Source: Actinomyces sp. (GTDB lineage Bacteria; Actinomycetota; Actinomycetes; Actinomycetales; Actinomycetaceae). From it: 52,162 nt of DNA. The notes beneath the pieces were generated by a model. That model made no database searches. It was not told where the DNA came from and saw only the letters and a program-made list of their open reading frames with translations. The stretch lies in the NCBI RefSeq assembly GCF_030524025.1, contig NZ_JAUNHI010000002.1, forward strand, positions 1 through 52,162, given 5' to 3'. A program made the translations under genes and the position numbers. Below are positions 17,029-29,354 of this stretch, in pieces; position 1 is the stretch's first letter, and the number at the start of each line of letters is the position of its first letter.

Positions 17029-17091
17029 CGCCCGTGGTCGCACTGATCACGACCCGCCGTCGTACCGGACGCCACGACCCGGGAGCCGAGA

Positions 17092-18141
17092 ATGCCGCGC
17101 CTGACCGCCACCACGACCGCTCGAGCGGCTCGCGTGGCGCAGACAGCACGTGCGGCGCTGCCCGTGACGGCATTGCTCGTCGTCACCGCCCTGTGGGGCT
17201 CGACCTTCATCATCCTCAAGGACGCCCTCGACCACATCGAGCCCGCGGACTTCCTCGCCGTCCGCTTCGCCATCGCCGCCACCGTCATGGTCGCGCTCAC
17301 CGGTCGTCGACTGCTCGAGCTGGACCGTCGCCGGTGGGTCCAGGGCCTCGGGCTGGGAGCGCTGTACGGGATCGCCCAGATCCTCCAGACCGTCGGCCTT
17401 CGCACGACCGACGCCTCGGTCTCCGGCTTCATCACCGGCATGTACGTCGTACTCACCCCGGCCATCCTCGTGGCCGTCACGCGCACCGCCCCCTCCGCCC
17501 GGGTGGTGACCGCCTCGGCCATGGCCCTGGCGGGCCTGGCCGTCCTCAGCCTGACCGGCACCTCGCTGAGCACGGGGGCGATGATCACCTTCGGCGGCTC
17601 GGTCGTCTACGCCCTGCACATCGTCGCGCTGAGCCGGGTCGCCCACGAGCACGAGGCGATGACCCTCACGGCGACACAGATGGTCGGCATCGCCCTCGTG
17701 TGCGCGGCCGCCGGGGTCCCCGGTGGCGTTGAGGTTCCCGGGACCGCATCGGTGTGGGGCCCGGTGCTCTACATGGCTCTGGCCACGGGCATCGGGACGA
17801 TGTTCCTCCAGACCTGGGCCCAGGCCCGCATGAGCCCGACCCGCGCCGCCGTCGTCATGACCTGCGAGCCGGTCTTCGCCGCACTGTTCGCCATCGCCCT
17901 GGGCGATGAGACCCTGTCCGGCCGGCTCGCCCTGGGAGGCGCACTCATCGTCTCGGCGATGCTCCTATCGGAGATGTCGAGCGGCCCTCCCGACGACGCC
18001 CCGCTCGACCCCCGCCCGCCCGGCCCTCCGGCCGGCGAGCATGCCGACCGACCCCCTCATCCTTCCCGCCCGGGGGAGGGACCACCGGTGGGGGCCGCCA
18101 CCGCAGCCTCCGGAAGCCTCGAGAACCACGAGGACCTCTAG
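17092..18141 (+). CDS. EamA/DMT-family transporter
   Basis: A 349-residue member of the drug/metabolite transporter superfamily with ten predicted membrane helices in two EamA repeats; the first begins LVVTALWGSTFIILKDAL. These carriers export or import small metabolites such as amino acids or sugars; the substrate is unknown. The last 50 residues are a Pro/Asp/Gly-rich cytoplasmic tail not found in typical family members. It follows the promoter and LacI-type operator and is followed, 174 bp later, by the sugar ABC operon, so it may belong to the same regulon. Confidence 0.87.
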   Translation: MPRLTATTTARAARVAQTARAALPVTALLVVTALWGSTFIILKDALDHIEPADFLAVRFAIAATVMVALTGRRLLELDRRRWVQGLGLGALYGIAQILQTVGLRTTDASVSGFITGMYVVLTPAILVAVTRTAPSARVVTASAMALAGLAVLSLTGTSLSTGAMITFGGSVVYALHIVALSRVAHEHEAMTLTATQMVGIALVCAAAGVPGGVEVPGTASVWGPVLYMALATGIGTMFLQTWAQARMSPTRAAVVMTCEPVFAALFAIALGDETLSGRLALGGALIVSAMLLSEMSSGPPDDAPLDPRPPGPPAGEHADRPPHPSRPGEGPPVGAATAASGSLENHEDL

Positions 18142-18265
18142 CGCAGCCCGACCCGCGCTCGACGACCTCCAGGACCTGGAGGGCACTGGCGCGGCGGCCC
18201 TCAACAGGAGCGGGCCACCGCGGCGGCTTCCGGCCGCCCTCGGCGCACCCCGCCGGCGGGCACCG

Positions 18266-18284
18266 GGTCAGACGAGGTCTGACC
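18266..18284. repeat. Inverted repeat upstream of sugar ABC operon
   Basis: GGTCAGAC-GAG-GTCTGACC, a perfect 8-bp inverted repeat with a 3-nt spacer, lies 31 bp before the binding-protein start. It could be an operator or a small hairpin in the leader. The sequence does not decide. Confidence 0.5.
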
Positions 18285-18315
18285 GACACCGATCAACGAC
18301 GATTGAGGACCCACC

Positions 18316-19674
18316 ATGCACATGTCATCCCCGTTGCCTCACTCTGTGTCCCGGCGCACCCTGCTGAGCGGCTCGGCGTTGCTCGCCCTGAGCATCGCCG
18401 GCTGCTCCGGCTCCTCGGGCGCCAAGGGCCAGGGCACCGTGACCTGGTCGACCTGGGGCAGCCCCGAGGAGCTCACGCTCCTGGAGGAGTTCAACACCCA
18501 GTTCATGAAGAACAACCCCGACATCACGGTCGTCTTCCAGCCCGTGGCCTCCTACGAGGAGTACCACACCAAGCTGCTCACCCAGCTGACCTCGGGCACC
18601 GCCCCGGACGTGTTCTACATCGGGGACGACCGGGTGGCCTCGGTCCTGCCCCACCAGGTGCTCGCGCCGCTCGACGACTACCTGGCCGGCTCCGACTCCC
18701 CGATCTCGACGCAGGACTTCAACGCCGAGGTCTACGGGATCGCCGAGCTCGACGGGTCTCTGTATGCCCTGCCCAACGACGTCAACCCCGACGCCTGGTG
18801 GTACAACAAGAACGTCCTCGAGGCCGCCGGGATCACCGAGGACCCCGCCCAGCTGGCGGAGCAGGGGGCCTGGACGACCTCGGCCTTCCTGTCGATGAGC
18901 GAGAAGATCAAGGCCGCCGGCCTGACCACGCTGGCCTTCTGGAACTACTGGGCCACCCACGCCTCGTGGATCACGAGCCAGGGCGGCCGGGTCTATGACG
19001 ACTCCGACTCCTACGTCGCCCACACCGACCCGGCCTCGGTGGCCGCCGTCACCGAGCTGGCCGCGCGGTGCCGCAGTGGCGAGTTCGTCGTGGCCGACAC
19101 CCTGCCCGAGGGCAGTGGGGCCGACGCCATGTTCCTGACCGACAAGCTCGCCTTCTTCGCCCAGGGCCGCTACACCGCCAACACGCTGCGCAGCGCCGGG
19201 GTGGACCTCAGCGCCTACGACATCGCGCCCTGGCCCACCCCCGAGGGGACTGCGGCTCCCACGGGGCTGGCGGCCTCCTTCCTGGCCATCAACGCCAAGG
19301 CGGCCGACCCGCAGGCGGCCTACACCTTCTTCTCCAGCTTCCTGAGCGTCGAGGGCCAGCGCATCCGACTGGCCTCGGGCACGGCCGTGCCCTCGGTCAA
19401 GGGTGCCGACGACCTGGTCACCAACGACGACTTCCCCGCCCACGCCCAGACCATGCTCGACATGCGCGACGCCGGCTACACCAACAACCGTGCCGAGGCC
19501 TCGGTCCCGGGCCTGTCCTCAACCATCGCGACCGACCACATGCTGCCCCTGTACCAGGGCAAGGCCCAGCCCCAGGAGACCCTCGACGCGATCGCGGCCC
19601 TCATCGCCCAGGAGCGGACGACGGCCTCCACCTCCCCGAGCCCGGCGGCCAGCGCGCAGGAGAGCCAGTCCTGA
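18316..19674 (+). CDS. Sugar ABC transporter substrate-binding lipoprotein
   Basis: A 452-residue family 1 extracellular solute-binding protein. The N-terminus has twin arginines (SRRTLL), a hydrophobic core and a lipobox LSIAGC, so it is probably a Tat- or Sec-exported lipoprotein anchored outside the membrane. The mature start GTVTWSTWG and FNTQFMKNNPDITV fit CUT1 oligosaccharide binders; a Ser/Thr/Ala tail closes it. GAGGA lies 6 nt before ATG 18316. The stop overlaps the start of the first permease (TGATG). The sugar cannot be told from sequence; context suggests galactosides or glucosides. Confidence 0.93.
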   Translation: MHMSSPLPHSVSRRTLLSGSALLALSIAGCSGSSGAKGQGTVTWSTWGSPEELTLLEEFNTQFMKNNPDITVVFQPVASYEEYHTKLLTQLTSGTAPDVFYIGDDRVASVLPHQVLAPLDDYLAGSDSPISTQDFNAEVYGIAELDGSLYALPNDVNPDAWWYNKNVLEAAGITEDPAQLAEQGAWTTSAFLSMSEKIKAAGLTTLAFWNYWATHASWITSQGGRVYDDSDSYVAHTDPASVAAVTELAARCRSGEFVVADTLPEGSGADAMFLTDKLAFFAQGRYTANTLRSAGVDLSAYDIAPWPTPEGTAAPTGLAASFLAINAKAADPQAAYTFFSSFLSVEGQRIRLASGTAVPSVKGADDLVTNDDFPAHAQTMLDMRDAGYTNNRAEASVPGLSSTIATDHMLPLYQGKAQPQETLDAIAALIAQERTTASTSPSPAASAQESQS

Positions 19675-20645
19675 TGCCCGCCCCAGACCACGGGGCCGCC
19701 CGTCGCGCCAGCCGGGACCACCGGCCCGGCAAGGGGCGCGCCACCGTGGCGCCGGTCCGCCCTCGCCGCAGCTGGCGCGTGGCGGACCGGCGCCACGGCT
19801 ACGCCTTCGTCGCCCCCCAGACCATCGGCCTGCTCCTGTTCACCCTCCTGCCCTTCCTGGCGGCGCTCGCGCTCGCCTTCACCCAGTGGAACGGCTTCGG
19901 CACCCCCTCTTTCGTGGGCGTGCAGAACTTCGTCGACCAGCTGACCGACCCCCTGCTGCGGCGCGCCGTGCTCAACACCCTGGCGATCGCAGCCATCACC
20001 GTGCCGGTGGGCCTGGGGCTGGCCATCATCGTGGCGGTGCTACTCCAGGGCGTGCGACTCAAGTCCTTCTACATGGTCATGATCTTCACCCCCGTGGTCA
20101 CCAGCTCGGTGGCCGTGGCCCTCATCTGGCAACAGCTCCTGCACCGCGAGGGCATTGTCAGCCGCTCGATCACGGCGGTCCTGCCGGTCACTCCGCCCGA
20201 CTGGCTGGGCGACCCGCGGCTGGCCCTCGTGTCCGTGTGCCTGGTGACGGTCTGGTCCTCCCTGGGGCTCAACGTCGTCATCTTCCAGGCCGGGCTGCAG
20301 TCCATCCCGCCCTCGGTCCTCGAGGCCGCCACCATCGACGGCGCTGGACCGGTCCGCCGGTTCGTCAGCATCATCCTGCCGCTGCTGAGTCCCACGATCT
20401 TCTTCCAGTCGGTCGTCGCCGTCATCAGCTCGCTCAAGACCTTCGACCTGGTGTTCATCCTCGTGTCCCACGCGGGACCGGACCACGCCACCCGGACGAT
20501 CGTCTACCACATCTACGACCTCGGCTTCCGCTCCGCGCAGTTCGGGCTGGCCAGTGCCGCCTCCGTCATCCTCCTCGTGCTCACGGCGGTCATCACGCTT
20601 ATCCAGTTCGCCGGGCAGAAGCGCTTCGTCCACTACGAGGACTGA
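19674..20645 (+). CDS. Sugar ABC transporter permease (MalF type)
   Basis: A 323-residue CUT1 permease with about six membrane helices after a 40-residue basic N-terminus. The EAA loop (EAATIDGAGPVRRF from about residue 217) would contact the ATPase. FTQWNGFG after the first helix is typical of MalF/UgpA-like subunits. It starts within the stop of the binding-protein gene (TGATG) and has 3 bp before the next permease. No ATPase gene is present in the cluster. Confidence 0.93.
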   Translation: MPAPDHGAARRASRDHRPGKGRATVAPVRPRRSWRVADRRHGYAFVAPQTIGLLLFTLLPFLAALALAFTQWNGFGTPSFVGVQNFVDQLTDPLLRRAVLNTLAIAAITVPVGLGLAIIVAVLLQGVRLKSFYMVMIFTPVVTSSVAVALIWQQLLHREGIVSRSITAVLPVTPPDWLGDPRLALVSVCLVTVWSSLGLNVVIFQAGLQSIPPSVLEAATIDGAGPVRRFVSIILPLLSPTIFFQSVVAVISSLKTFDLVFILVSHAGPDHATRTIVYHIYDLGFRSAQFGLASAASVILLVLTAVITLIQFAGQKRFVHYED

Positions 20646-20648
20646 TCC

Positions 20649-21530
20649 ATGTCTGCCATCCCCCGCCTCTCCCCCGCCGCCCCCGTCCAGCGTCGTCGGC
20701 GCCCGCTGCCGGTCGCGACCGTCCTGCGCCACGCCGCTCTTCTGGCGATCTCGGTGTGCATGGTCGGCCCCTTCATCTGGATGGTCCTGGCCGGCTTCAA
20801 AGGCACCGTCCAGACGCTGTCGGAGCCGGCGAGCCTCCTGCCGGACCCCTGGGTGCCCTCCAACCTCACCGACGCCTGGGGCGCCCTGCCCTTCTCCCGG
20901 GCCTACCTCAACAGCGCCTACATCATGGCGCTGTGCGTGCTCGGCACGCTGGCGACCTCGGCGATGGCGGGCTACGCCTTCGCCCGCGTCGAGTTCCGGG
21001 GCGCCAGAGCGCTGTTCGGCCTCTTCCTGCTCGTCCAGATGGTCCCCATCCAGGTCACGCTCGTGCCCTTCTACGTCATGATGAGCCGGATCGGGTGGGT
21101 CGACTCCCACCTGGCGATCATCGTGCCCGCCATGATGGTCAACCCCTTCGGGGTCTTCCTCATGCGGCAGTTCATTCGCGCGGTGCCCCGCGAGCTGGAG
21201 GAGGCCGCGCTCATCGACGGCTGCGGGCGCTGGCGGATCCTGACCGCGATCATCCTGCCCAACATCCGTCCCGGCCTCGGGGCACTGGCGATCATCGCCG
21301 CCCTCGACACGTGGAACAACTTCCTCATGCCCCTGGTCCTGCTCAACTCCACCGAGCTGTTCACCGTCCCCCTGCTGCTCTCCCAGTTCCAGGGCCAGTA
21401 CGGCGGCCTCAACCAGGGGCTGATCATGGCCGCCACGACGATCTCGACCCTGCCCATGCTGGCGGTCTTCATCGTCGCCCAGCGCCAGATCATCAACAGC
21501 CTTGCCACCTCCGGGCTCGGTGGCCGATGA
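20649..21530 (+). CDS. Sugar ABC transporter permease (MalG type)
   Basis: A 293-residue partner permease with six membrane helices and an EAA loop (EEAALIDGCGRWRI, from about residue 184). PFIWMVLAGFKG after helix one and NNFLMPLVLL fit MalG/UgpE-type subunits. It would form the heterodimeric channel with the preceding permease. Its stop overlaps the start of the glycosidase gene (ATGA, 21527-21530), tying import to hydrolysis in one operon. Confidence 0.93.
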   Translation: MSAIPRLSPAAPVQRRRRPLPVATVLRHAALLAISVCMVGPFIWMVLAGFKGTVQTLSEPASLLPDPWVPSNLTDAWGALPFSRAYLNSAYIMALCVLGTLATSAMAGYAFARVEFRGARALFGLFLLVQMVPIQVTLVPFYVMMSRIGWVDSHLAIIVPAMMVNPFGVFLMRQFIRAVPRELEEAALIDGCGRWRILTAIILPNIRPGLGALAIIAALDTWNNFLMPLVLLNSTELFTVPLLLSQFQGQYGGLNQGLIMAATTISTLPMLAVFIVAQRQIINSLATSGLGGR

Positions 21531-23269
21531 GCCCCGGCGAGAACCTGCGGGACCTGGCCCGCCGCATCGACCTGGCCGAGGTGCCCCTGACCATCGCCGG
21601 CAGCCGCCTGTTCGTCCTGGCCCGCGGCAGTGCCCTGGACATCCACGAGGCCCGCTACGAGGTGCCCCTCGAGGACTGCCGGGTCGCCACGGGCCTGGTC
21701 GTGCGGGACCAGGACGGAGGCCTCCGACACTGGTCCGTGCCCGATCCCTGCCGCATCTGCTGGGGGGAGAACGGGCCCTGGCTGACCCTGACCCCCGAGG
21801 GCGGGGCCGTCCTGGGCCGGCTGCCCCGGGGCTGGTCGGTGCACCTGGAGGCGGTCGAGGAGAGGACCGGTCTCGCTGTCCTCCAGGGGCAGGTGGTCAG
21901 GACCCCCGACGGCGGGCTCGTCGTGCGCGCGCTCAGCCCCGGCGCGGGCCTGGTCATCACCCCACGGACCGTGGCCACCTCGGCACCGGCCGACGCCCAG
22001 GTGGCCGCGGATGAGGCCCTCAGGGAACAGGTGGGTCACAACCTCGAGACCGTCGACGCCTGGATGCGGCGGTGCCCCGAGGTCCTGGCCGAGCACCGCT
22101 CCACGGCACGCCTGTGCTGGTGGGTGCTGGGGGTCAACACCCTGCGCCTGGGCGGGGCGGTCACCGGCCGGGCGGTGGTGCCCTCCAAGCTCGGCTATGT
22201 CGGGCTGTGGCAGTGGGACGCCTACTTCATCGCCATCGGGCTGCGTCACGGCGACCCCGAGCTGGCCGCCGAGCAGCTGCGCCTGGCGCTGTCGTGCCAG
22301 CAGGCTGACGGACAGCTCCCCGACGTCGTCCACGAGGCGGGGGTCCTGGCCTCGAGCCGGGACCTGCCACCGGCCGACCTGGCCTCGTTGCGGGCGCTGG
22401 GGACGGCCGGTGCCGAGGACCGGCCGGTGCCGCTGACCAAGCCGCCCTTGACGGCGCTGGCCATCGAGCTCGTCGACGCCTGCCACCCCGAGGACCTCAT
22501 CACCCAGATGGGCCCCGCGGTACGCCGCTCCCAGCAGTGGTGGTTCGAGCGCTGCGACCCCCGGTGCCTGGGCGTGCCGACCTACCTCCACCCCTACTCC
22601 TCTGGGCTGGACGACTCGCCGGTCTTCGGCGCGGGCACGCCCATCGAGTCCCCCGACCTCAGCGCCTACCTGTGCCTCCAGGACACGATCCTGGCGCGGT
22701 GGTCCGCCCGAGCGGGCCAGGAGCGGGAGGCGGCCTCCCACCTCGAGCGTGCCGAGCGCCTGCGCCGGAGGCTTGAGGAGTGCGGCGCGGACAGACGCTT
22801 CATCCCGGCAGTCGGCCCCCACGGCCCCTCCCCCAGCCTGACCGTCGTCAGCCTCATGCCGCTGCTCGTCCCGGGACTGGACCACCGGACGCGCGAGGCG
22901 ATCCTCGCCCTGCTCGATCGTCCGGAGGACTTCGGGGCCCGAGGCGGGGGCGCCGCCGTGCCCACGGTCGCCCCCTGCGACCCCGCCTTCGACCCGCAGC
23001 GGATGTGGCGGGGGCCGGTGTGGGTCAACACGAACTGGCTGGTGGCCCGCGGGCTGCGCACCCAGGGCATGGAGCGGCGCGCCCGCGACCTGGAGGCTGC
23101 CACGCTCCGGCTCGTCACGGGGGCGGGCGGGCCGGTGGAGTACATCGACCCGGTCACGGGCCGGCGCCCCACGGGGGCGAGCACCTGCTTCGGCTGGTCG
23201 GCGGCGCTGTTCATCGACCTGGCGGTCACCGCCCGGCGGGAGGCGACATGCGCGCCGGGCTCATCCTGA
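21527..23269 (+). CDS. GH63/GH37-like (MGH1-type) glycoside hydrolase
   Basis: A 580-residue protein with an N-terminal beta-rich domain (about 1-160) and a C-terminal (alpha/alpha)6-barrel. Barrel motifs LWQWDAYF (about 227-234, with the likely acid Asp231), GQLPDVV, WRGPVWVNTNW (494-504) and FGWSAALF (555-562) match the trehalase/glucosidase GH63-GH37 clan. It has no signal peptide and should act in the cytoplasm on the imported sugar, likely an alpha-glucoside or a related oligosaccharide; specificity is not readable. It overlaps the upstream permease by 4 bp, and its end overlaps the convergent lacI-type gene by 9 bp. Confidence 0.82.
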   Translation: MSPGENLRDLARRIDLAEVPLTIAGSRLFVLARGSALDIHEARYEVPLEDCRVATGLVVRDQDGGLRHWSVPDPCRICWGENGPWLTLTPEGGAVLGRLPRGWSVHLEAVEERTGLAVLQGQVVRTPDGGLVVRALSPGAGLVITPRTVATSAPADAQVAADEALREQVGHNLETVDAWMRRCPEVLAEHRSTARLCWWVLGVNTLRLGGAVTGRAVVPSKLGYVGLWQWDAYFIAIGLRHGDPELAAEQLRLALSCQQADGQLPDVVHEAGVLASSRDLPPADLASLRALGTAGAEDRPVPLTKPPLTALAIELVDACHPEDLITQMGPAVRRSQQWWFERCDPRCLGVPTYLHPYSSGLDDSPVFGAGTPIESPDLSAYLCLQDTILARWSARAGQEREAASHLERAERLRRRLEECGADRRFIPAVGPHGPSPSLTVVSLMPLLVPGLDHRTREAILALLDRPEDFGARGGGAAVPTVAPCDPAFDPQRMWRGPVWVNTNWLVARGLRTQGMERRARDLEAATLRLVTGAGGPVEYIDPVTGRRPTGASTCFGWSAALFIDLAVTARREATCAPGSS

Positions 23270-24301
23270 CTCCCGCACCACCAGGTGCATGGGCAGGACC
23301 TCGACGCGTGGGGCCGCCCCCGCCAGGAGCTCGAGGGCGAGCTCGACCGCGACCCGCCCCTCCTCGCGCAGGGGCTGGGCCACAGTGGTCAGGGCGGGGT
23401 GGGTCAGCTGTGAGACGGGGTGGTTGTCGAAGCCGATGACGGCCACGTCGCGAGGGACGGACAGGCCGTGGGCACCCAGGGCGTGCAGGGCGCCCCGGGC
23501 AATGCGGTCGGAGCCGGCCAGCACGATGTCGAAGTCCACCCCGTCGGTCAGGGCCCGGCGCACGACCTGCTCCCCGGCGGCCTCGTCCCACCCGCCGAAG
23601 ACGACCGTGCCCGGTGGAGGGTCGGGCGCTGCGGGGCACAGGACGCTGAGGTAGCCCTCGACCCGCTCGCGGGAGGCCGGGTTGTCGCGGGGGCCCACGA
23701 CGATGAGGGGCCGGCGCCTCCCCTGCTCGGCGGCCCGGCGAGCCGCCATGGCCGCCCCCAGCACGTCGTCGGAGAAGACGCTCGACATGCCCGCGGCCTC
23801 CTCGACGCGGCCGGTCAGCACCGTGGGCAGGCCCTGCGCGGCGAGCTGGGGCAGCAAGCCGTCCTCGACGTAGGGGGTGAGGTGGATGACGGCGTCGGCC
23901 CCCCGCTGCTCCAGGAAGCGCATGGCCTTGGCCCGCTCGGGCCCGGAGGAGGCCTGAAGAAGCACGGGTACGAGCGGCGTGGGGGCCAGGCCGTCGTAGA
24001 CGCCGCGCAGCACGGCGGCGAAGGTGGGGTCGGAGTACACCTCGTCGAAGGGCTCGGTCAGAATGACGCCGATGGCCCCGGCGCGCCCGGTGGCCAGGGA
24101 CTTGGCCTGCCAGGACTCCACGTATCCCGAGGTGGCGATGGCCTCCTCAACGGCGCGGCGGGTCACCGGCGCGACCCGCGGCGAGCCGTTGAGGACCCGG
24201 GAGACCGTCGCCTTGGACACCCCGGCCAGGCGGGCCACGTCTGCGATCGTCGCCCGGCCCCTGGACCCGGCGTCCTGGGCCGCTGTGTCATTCGCCCGCA
24301 T
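23261..24301 (-). CDS. LacI/GalR-family transcriptional regulator
   Basis: A 346-residue LacI-family regulator. The helix-turn-helix with hinge helix is at about 18-40 (TIADVARLAGVSKATVSRVL), followed by a periplasmic-binding-protein-like effector domain. It lies between the glycosidase operon and the beta-galactosidase gene and very likely controls both; two copies of a LacI-type palindrome support this. The ATG at 24301 is 6 nt after TACGAT, hence leaderless. The 3' end overlaps the glycosidase gene tail to tail (23261-23269). Confidence 0.92.
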   Translation of the reverse strand: MRANDTAAQDAGSRGRATIADVARLAGVSKATVSRVLNGSPRVAPVTRRAVEEAIATSGYVESWQAKSLATGRAGAIGVILTEPFDEVYSDPTFAAVLRGVYDGLAPTPLVPVLLQASSGPERAKAMRFLEQRGADAVIHLTPYVEDGLLPQLAAQGLPTVLTGRVEEAAGMSSVFSDDVLGAAMAARRAAEQGRRRPLIVVGPRDNPASRERVEGYLSVLCPAAPDPPPGTVVFGGWDEAAGEQVVRRALTDGVDFDIVLAGSDRIARGALHALGAHGLSVPRDVAVIGFDNHPVSQLTHPALTTVAQPLREEGRVAVELALELLAGAAPRVEVLPMHLVVRESG

Positions 24302-24307
24302 GGGCAG

Positions 24308-24313
24308 ATCGTA
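24308..24313 (-). promoter_or_regulatory. -10 box of the LacI-type gene (leaderless), with TCAATC element
   Basis: TACGAT on the minus strand, then CTGCCC, then ATG 24301. Directly upstream is TCAATCATC (to about 24323), shared with the promoters at 32658 and 41233. Confidence 0.6.
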
Positions 24314-24404
24314 GATGATTGAGCCTTTCTCACCGGGCGCTCGGCCGCCGAGTTCGTACCTTGCGTCGTCAGTCCGCACCTTCGCCGGACGGCTCCCCGC
24401 CGTG

Positions 24405-24434
24405 TTCGTAGTGCCGCAGACGGCGTGCCACACT
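24405..24434 (+). promoter_or_regulatory. Likely promoter of the beta-galactosidase gene
   Basis: TTCGTA (24405-24410) and CACACT (24429-24434) with an 18-nt spacer. The predicted start near 24441 falls inside the LacI-type operator. Confidence 0.45.
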
Positions 24435-24439
24435 CGATG

Positions 24440-24452
24440 TGAAACCGGTACC

Positions 24453-24453
<1 letters not shown>
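24440..24453. promoter_or_regulatory. LacI-type operator, copy 2
   Basis: TGAAACCGGTACCA, identical to 17015-17028. It overlaps the predicted start of the beta-galactosidase transcript and lies between the divergent LacI-type regulator and beta-galactosidase genes. Confidence 0.65.
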
Positions 24454-28326
<3,873 letters not shown>

Positions 28327-28513
28327 GGACAGGCGGGTCGGCGGGGCACCATCCGCGAGGGCGGCGCGCCGGCGCGGGCGCCCGTTCCCGCCGGAGACAG
28401 CGGGTGCGTGCCGCCTACCCGGCCGCCGGAAGGCGCTCGCCGGCCGCTCCCCGCGGGACCTCCTCCGCCCGAGGGTGCCGAATCCCCCGAATCCCCCGTA
28501 TCTCCCGTATCTC
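28327..28513. other. Intergenic stretch, GC-rich with micro-repeats
   Basis: No gene recognised. It ends in short direct repeats (CGAATCCCCC twice, then GTATCTCCC twice, about 28479-28513) that grade into the 23-bp repeat array. Confidence 0.5.
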
Positions 28514-28590
28514 CCGATCTCGAGGTGCCAGATGTACCGATCTCGCGGTGTCACAAGTCGCGATCTCGCGGTGGCCTATGTCCCGATCCC
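28514..28590. repeat. 23-bp alternating repeat array, copy 2
   Basis: Three cores CGATCTCG(A/C)GGTG end at 28527, 28550 and 28573, exactly 23 bp apart. The spacer between cores alternates A-like (CCAGATGTAC), B-like (TCACAAGTCG), then A-like (GCCTATGTCC). It ends 11 bp before the -10 box of the GNAT gene. More diverged than copy 1. Confidence 0.85.
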
Positions 28591-28601
28591 GGGGCGGAGG
28601 C

Positions 28602-28607
28602 TACCCT
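28602..28607 (+). promoter_or_regulatory. -10 box of GNAT gene (leaderless)
   Basis: TACCCT followed by GAGGGT and the GTG at 28614. Confidence 0.6.
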
Positions 28608-28613
28608 GAGGGT

Positions 28614-29246
28614 GTGAGCGATCCCATGGGCTCGGCCCGGTTCCTGCGCCAGGACGATCCCGAGCACGCCGCGCTCCTGGCCCAGGGGTGGACCGTGGCC
28701 GCGACCTCCTGGGGCGCCAGGCTCGACCTGGCCGGTGACAGCGACCTGGCGGTCTACGACCGGGCGGTGGGCGCCGCCCGCGACGCGGGCTACGAGGTCC
28801 GCGAGCTGGCCTCCACCGAGACCGCCGCGCTGGTCGACCTCGACACGCTTGTCGCCCCCGACTTCCCCGACACCCCCGCCTCCCACCACACGCCCCTGCC
28901 CCTCGACCTGGCCGAGCGCCTCGCCCGGGGCGACTGGCGGGCCTTCGGGGCCTGGTGGCGGGGGATACTCGTGGCCTTGACGATCCTGTACCGCTTCGAG
29001 GACCGCTGGGAGGTCGACCGCACGGCGGTCGAGGCCGCCCACCGGCGCCGTGGTCTGGCATCGGCCGTCAAAGCGTCCTCGATCCTGACCACCCACGCCG
29101 AGGGGGCCCGGCGCTGGGGCACCGGCGGCGCCCTGGCCAACGAGGGCTCACTGGCGGTCAACCGGACTCTAGGCTTCCACCTCGAACCGGCATGGCACAC
29201 ACTCCTGCCGCCCGCGCAGACCCCGGAGACTCCCGCCGCTCAATGA
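28614..29246 (+). CDS. GNAT-family N-acetyltransferase
   Basis: A 210-residue acetyltransferase-like protein. The acetyl-CoA pyrophosphate loop is visible as EAAHRRRGLASAVK, with the following helix and NEGSLAVNRTLGF, a typical GNAT C-terminal motif. The N-terminal half looks like a second, degenerate GNAT-like module. The substrate is unknown. I chose GTG 28614 as a leaderless start 6 nt after TACCCT; an in-frame ATG at 28626 is possible but lacks a ribosome site. The upstream neighbour is the repeat array. Confidence 0.8.
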   Translation: MSDPMGSARFLRQDDPEHAALLAQGWTVAATSWGARLDLAGDSDLAVYDRAVGAARDAGYEVRELASTETAALVDLDTLVAPDFPDTPASHHTPLPLDLAERLARGDWRAFGAWWRGILVALTILYRFEDRWEVDRTAVEAAHRRRGLASAVKASSILTTHAEGARRWGTGGALANEGSLAVNRTLGFHLEPAWHTLLPPAQTPETPAAQ

Positions 29247-29341
29247 GCCTGTCGGTCGGCCGCCGGGACCCGCACCACCTCTGTGGTCGCCACCACCCAT
29301 GACTGCGATCACGCTCAACGCACCTCGGCTCTAGGACACGG

Positions 29342-29347
29342 TAGCGT
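29342..29347 (+). promoter_or_regulatory. -10 box of phosphomutase gene (leaderless)
   Basis: TAGCGT followed by CACGCCC and the ATG at 29355. Confidence 0.5.
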
Positions 29348-29354
29348 CACGCCC

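Noticed and set aside
19403-21526. Long frame running into the glycosidase from upstream
   Set aside because: It overlaps the two permeases in another frame and is Arg/Pro/Ala-rich noise typical of GC-rich third-frame reading; the true start is the ATGA overlap at 21527.
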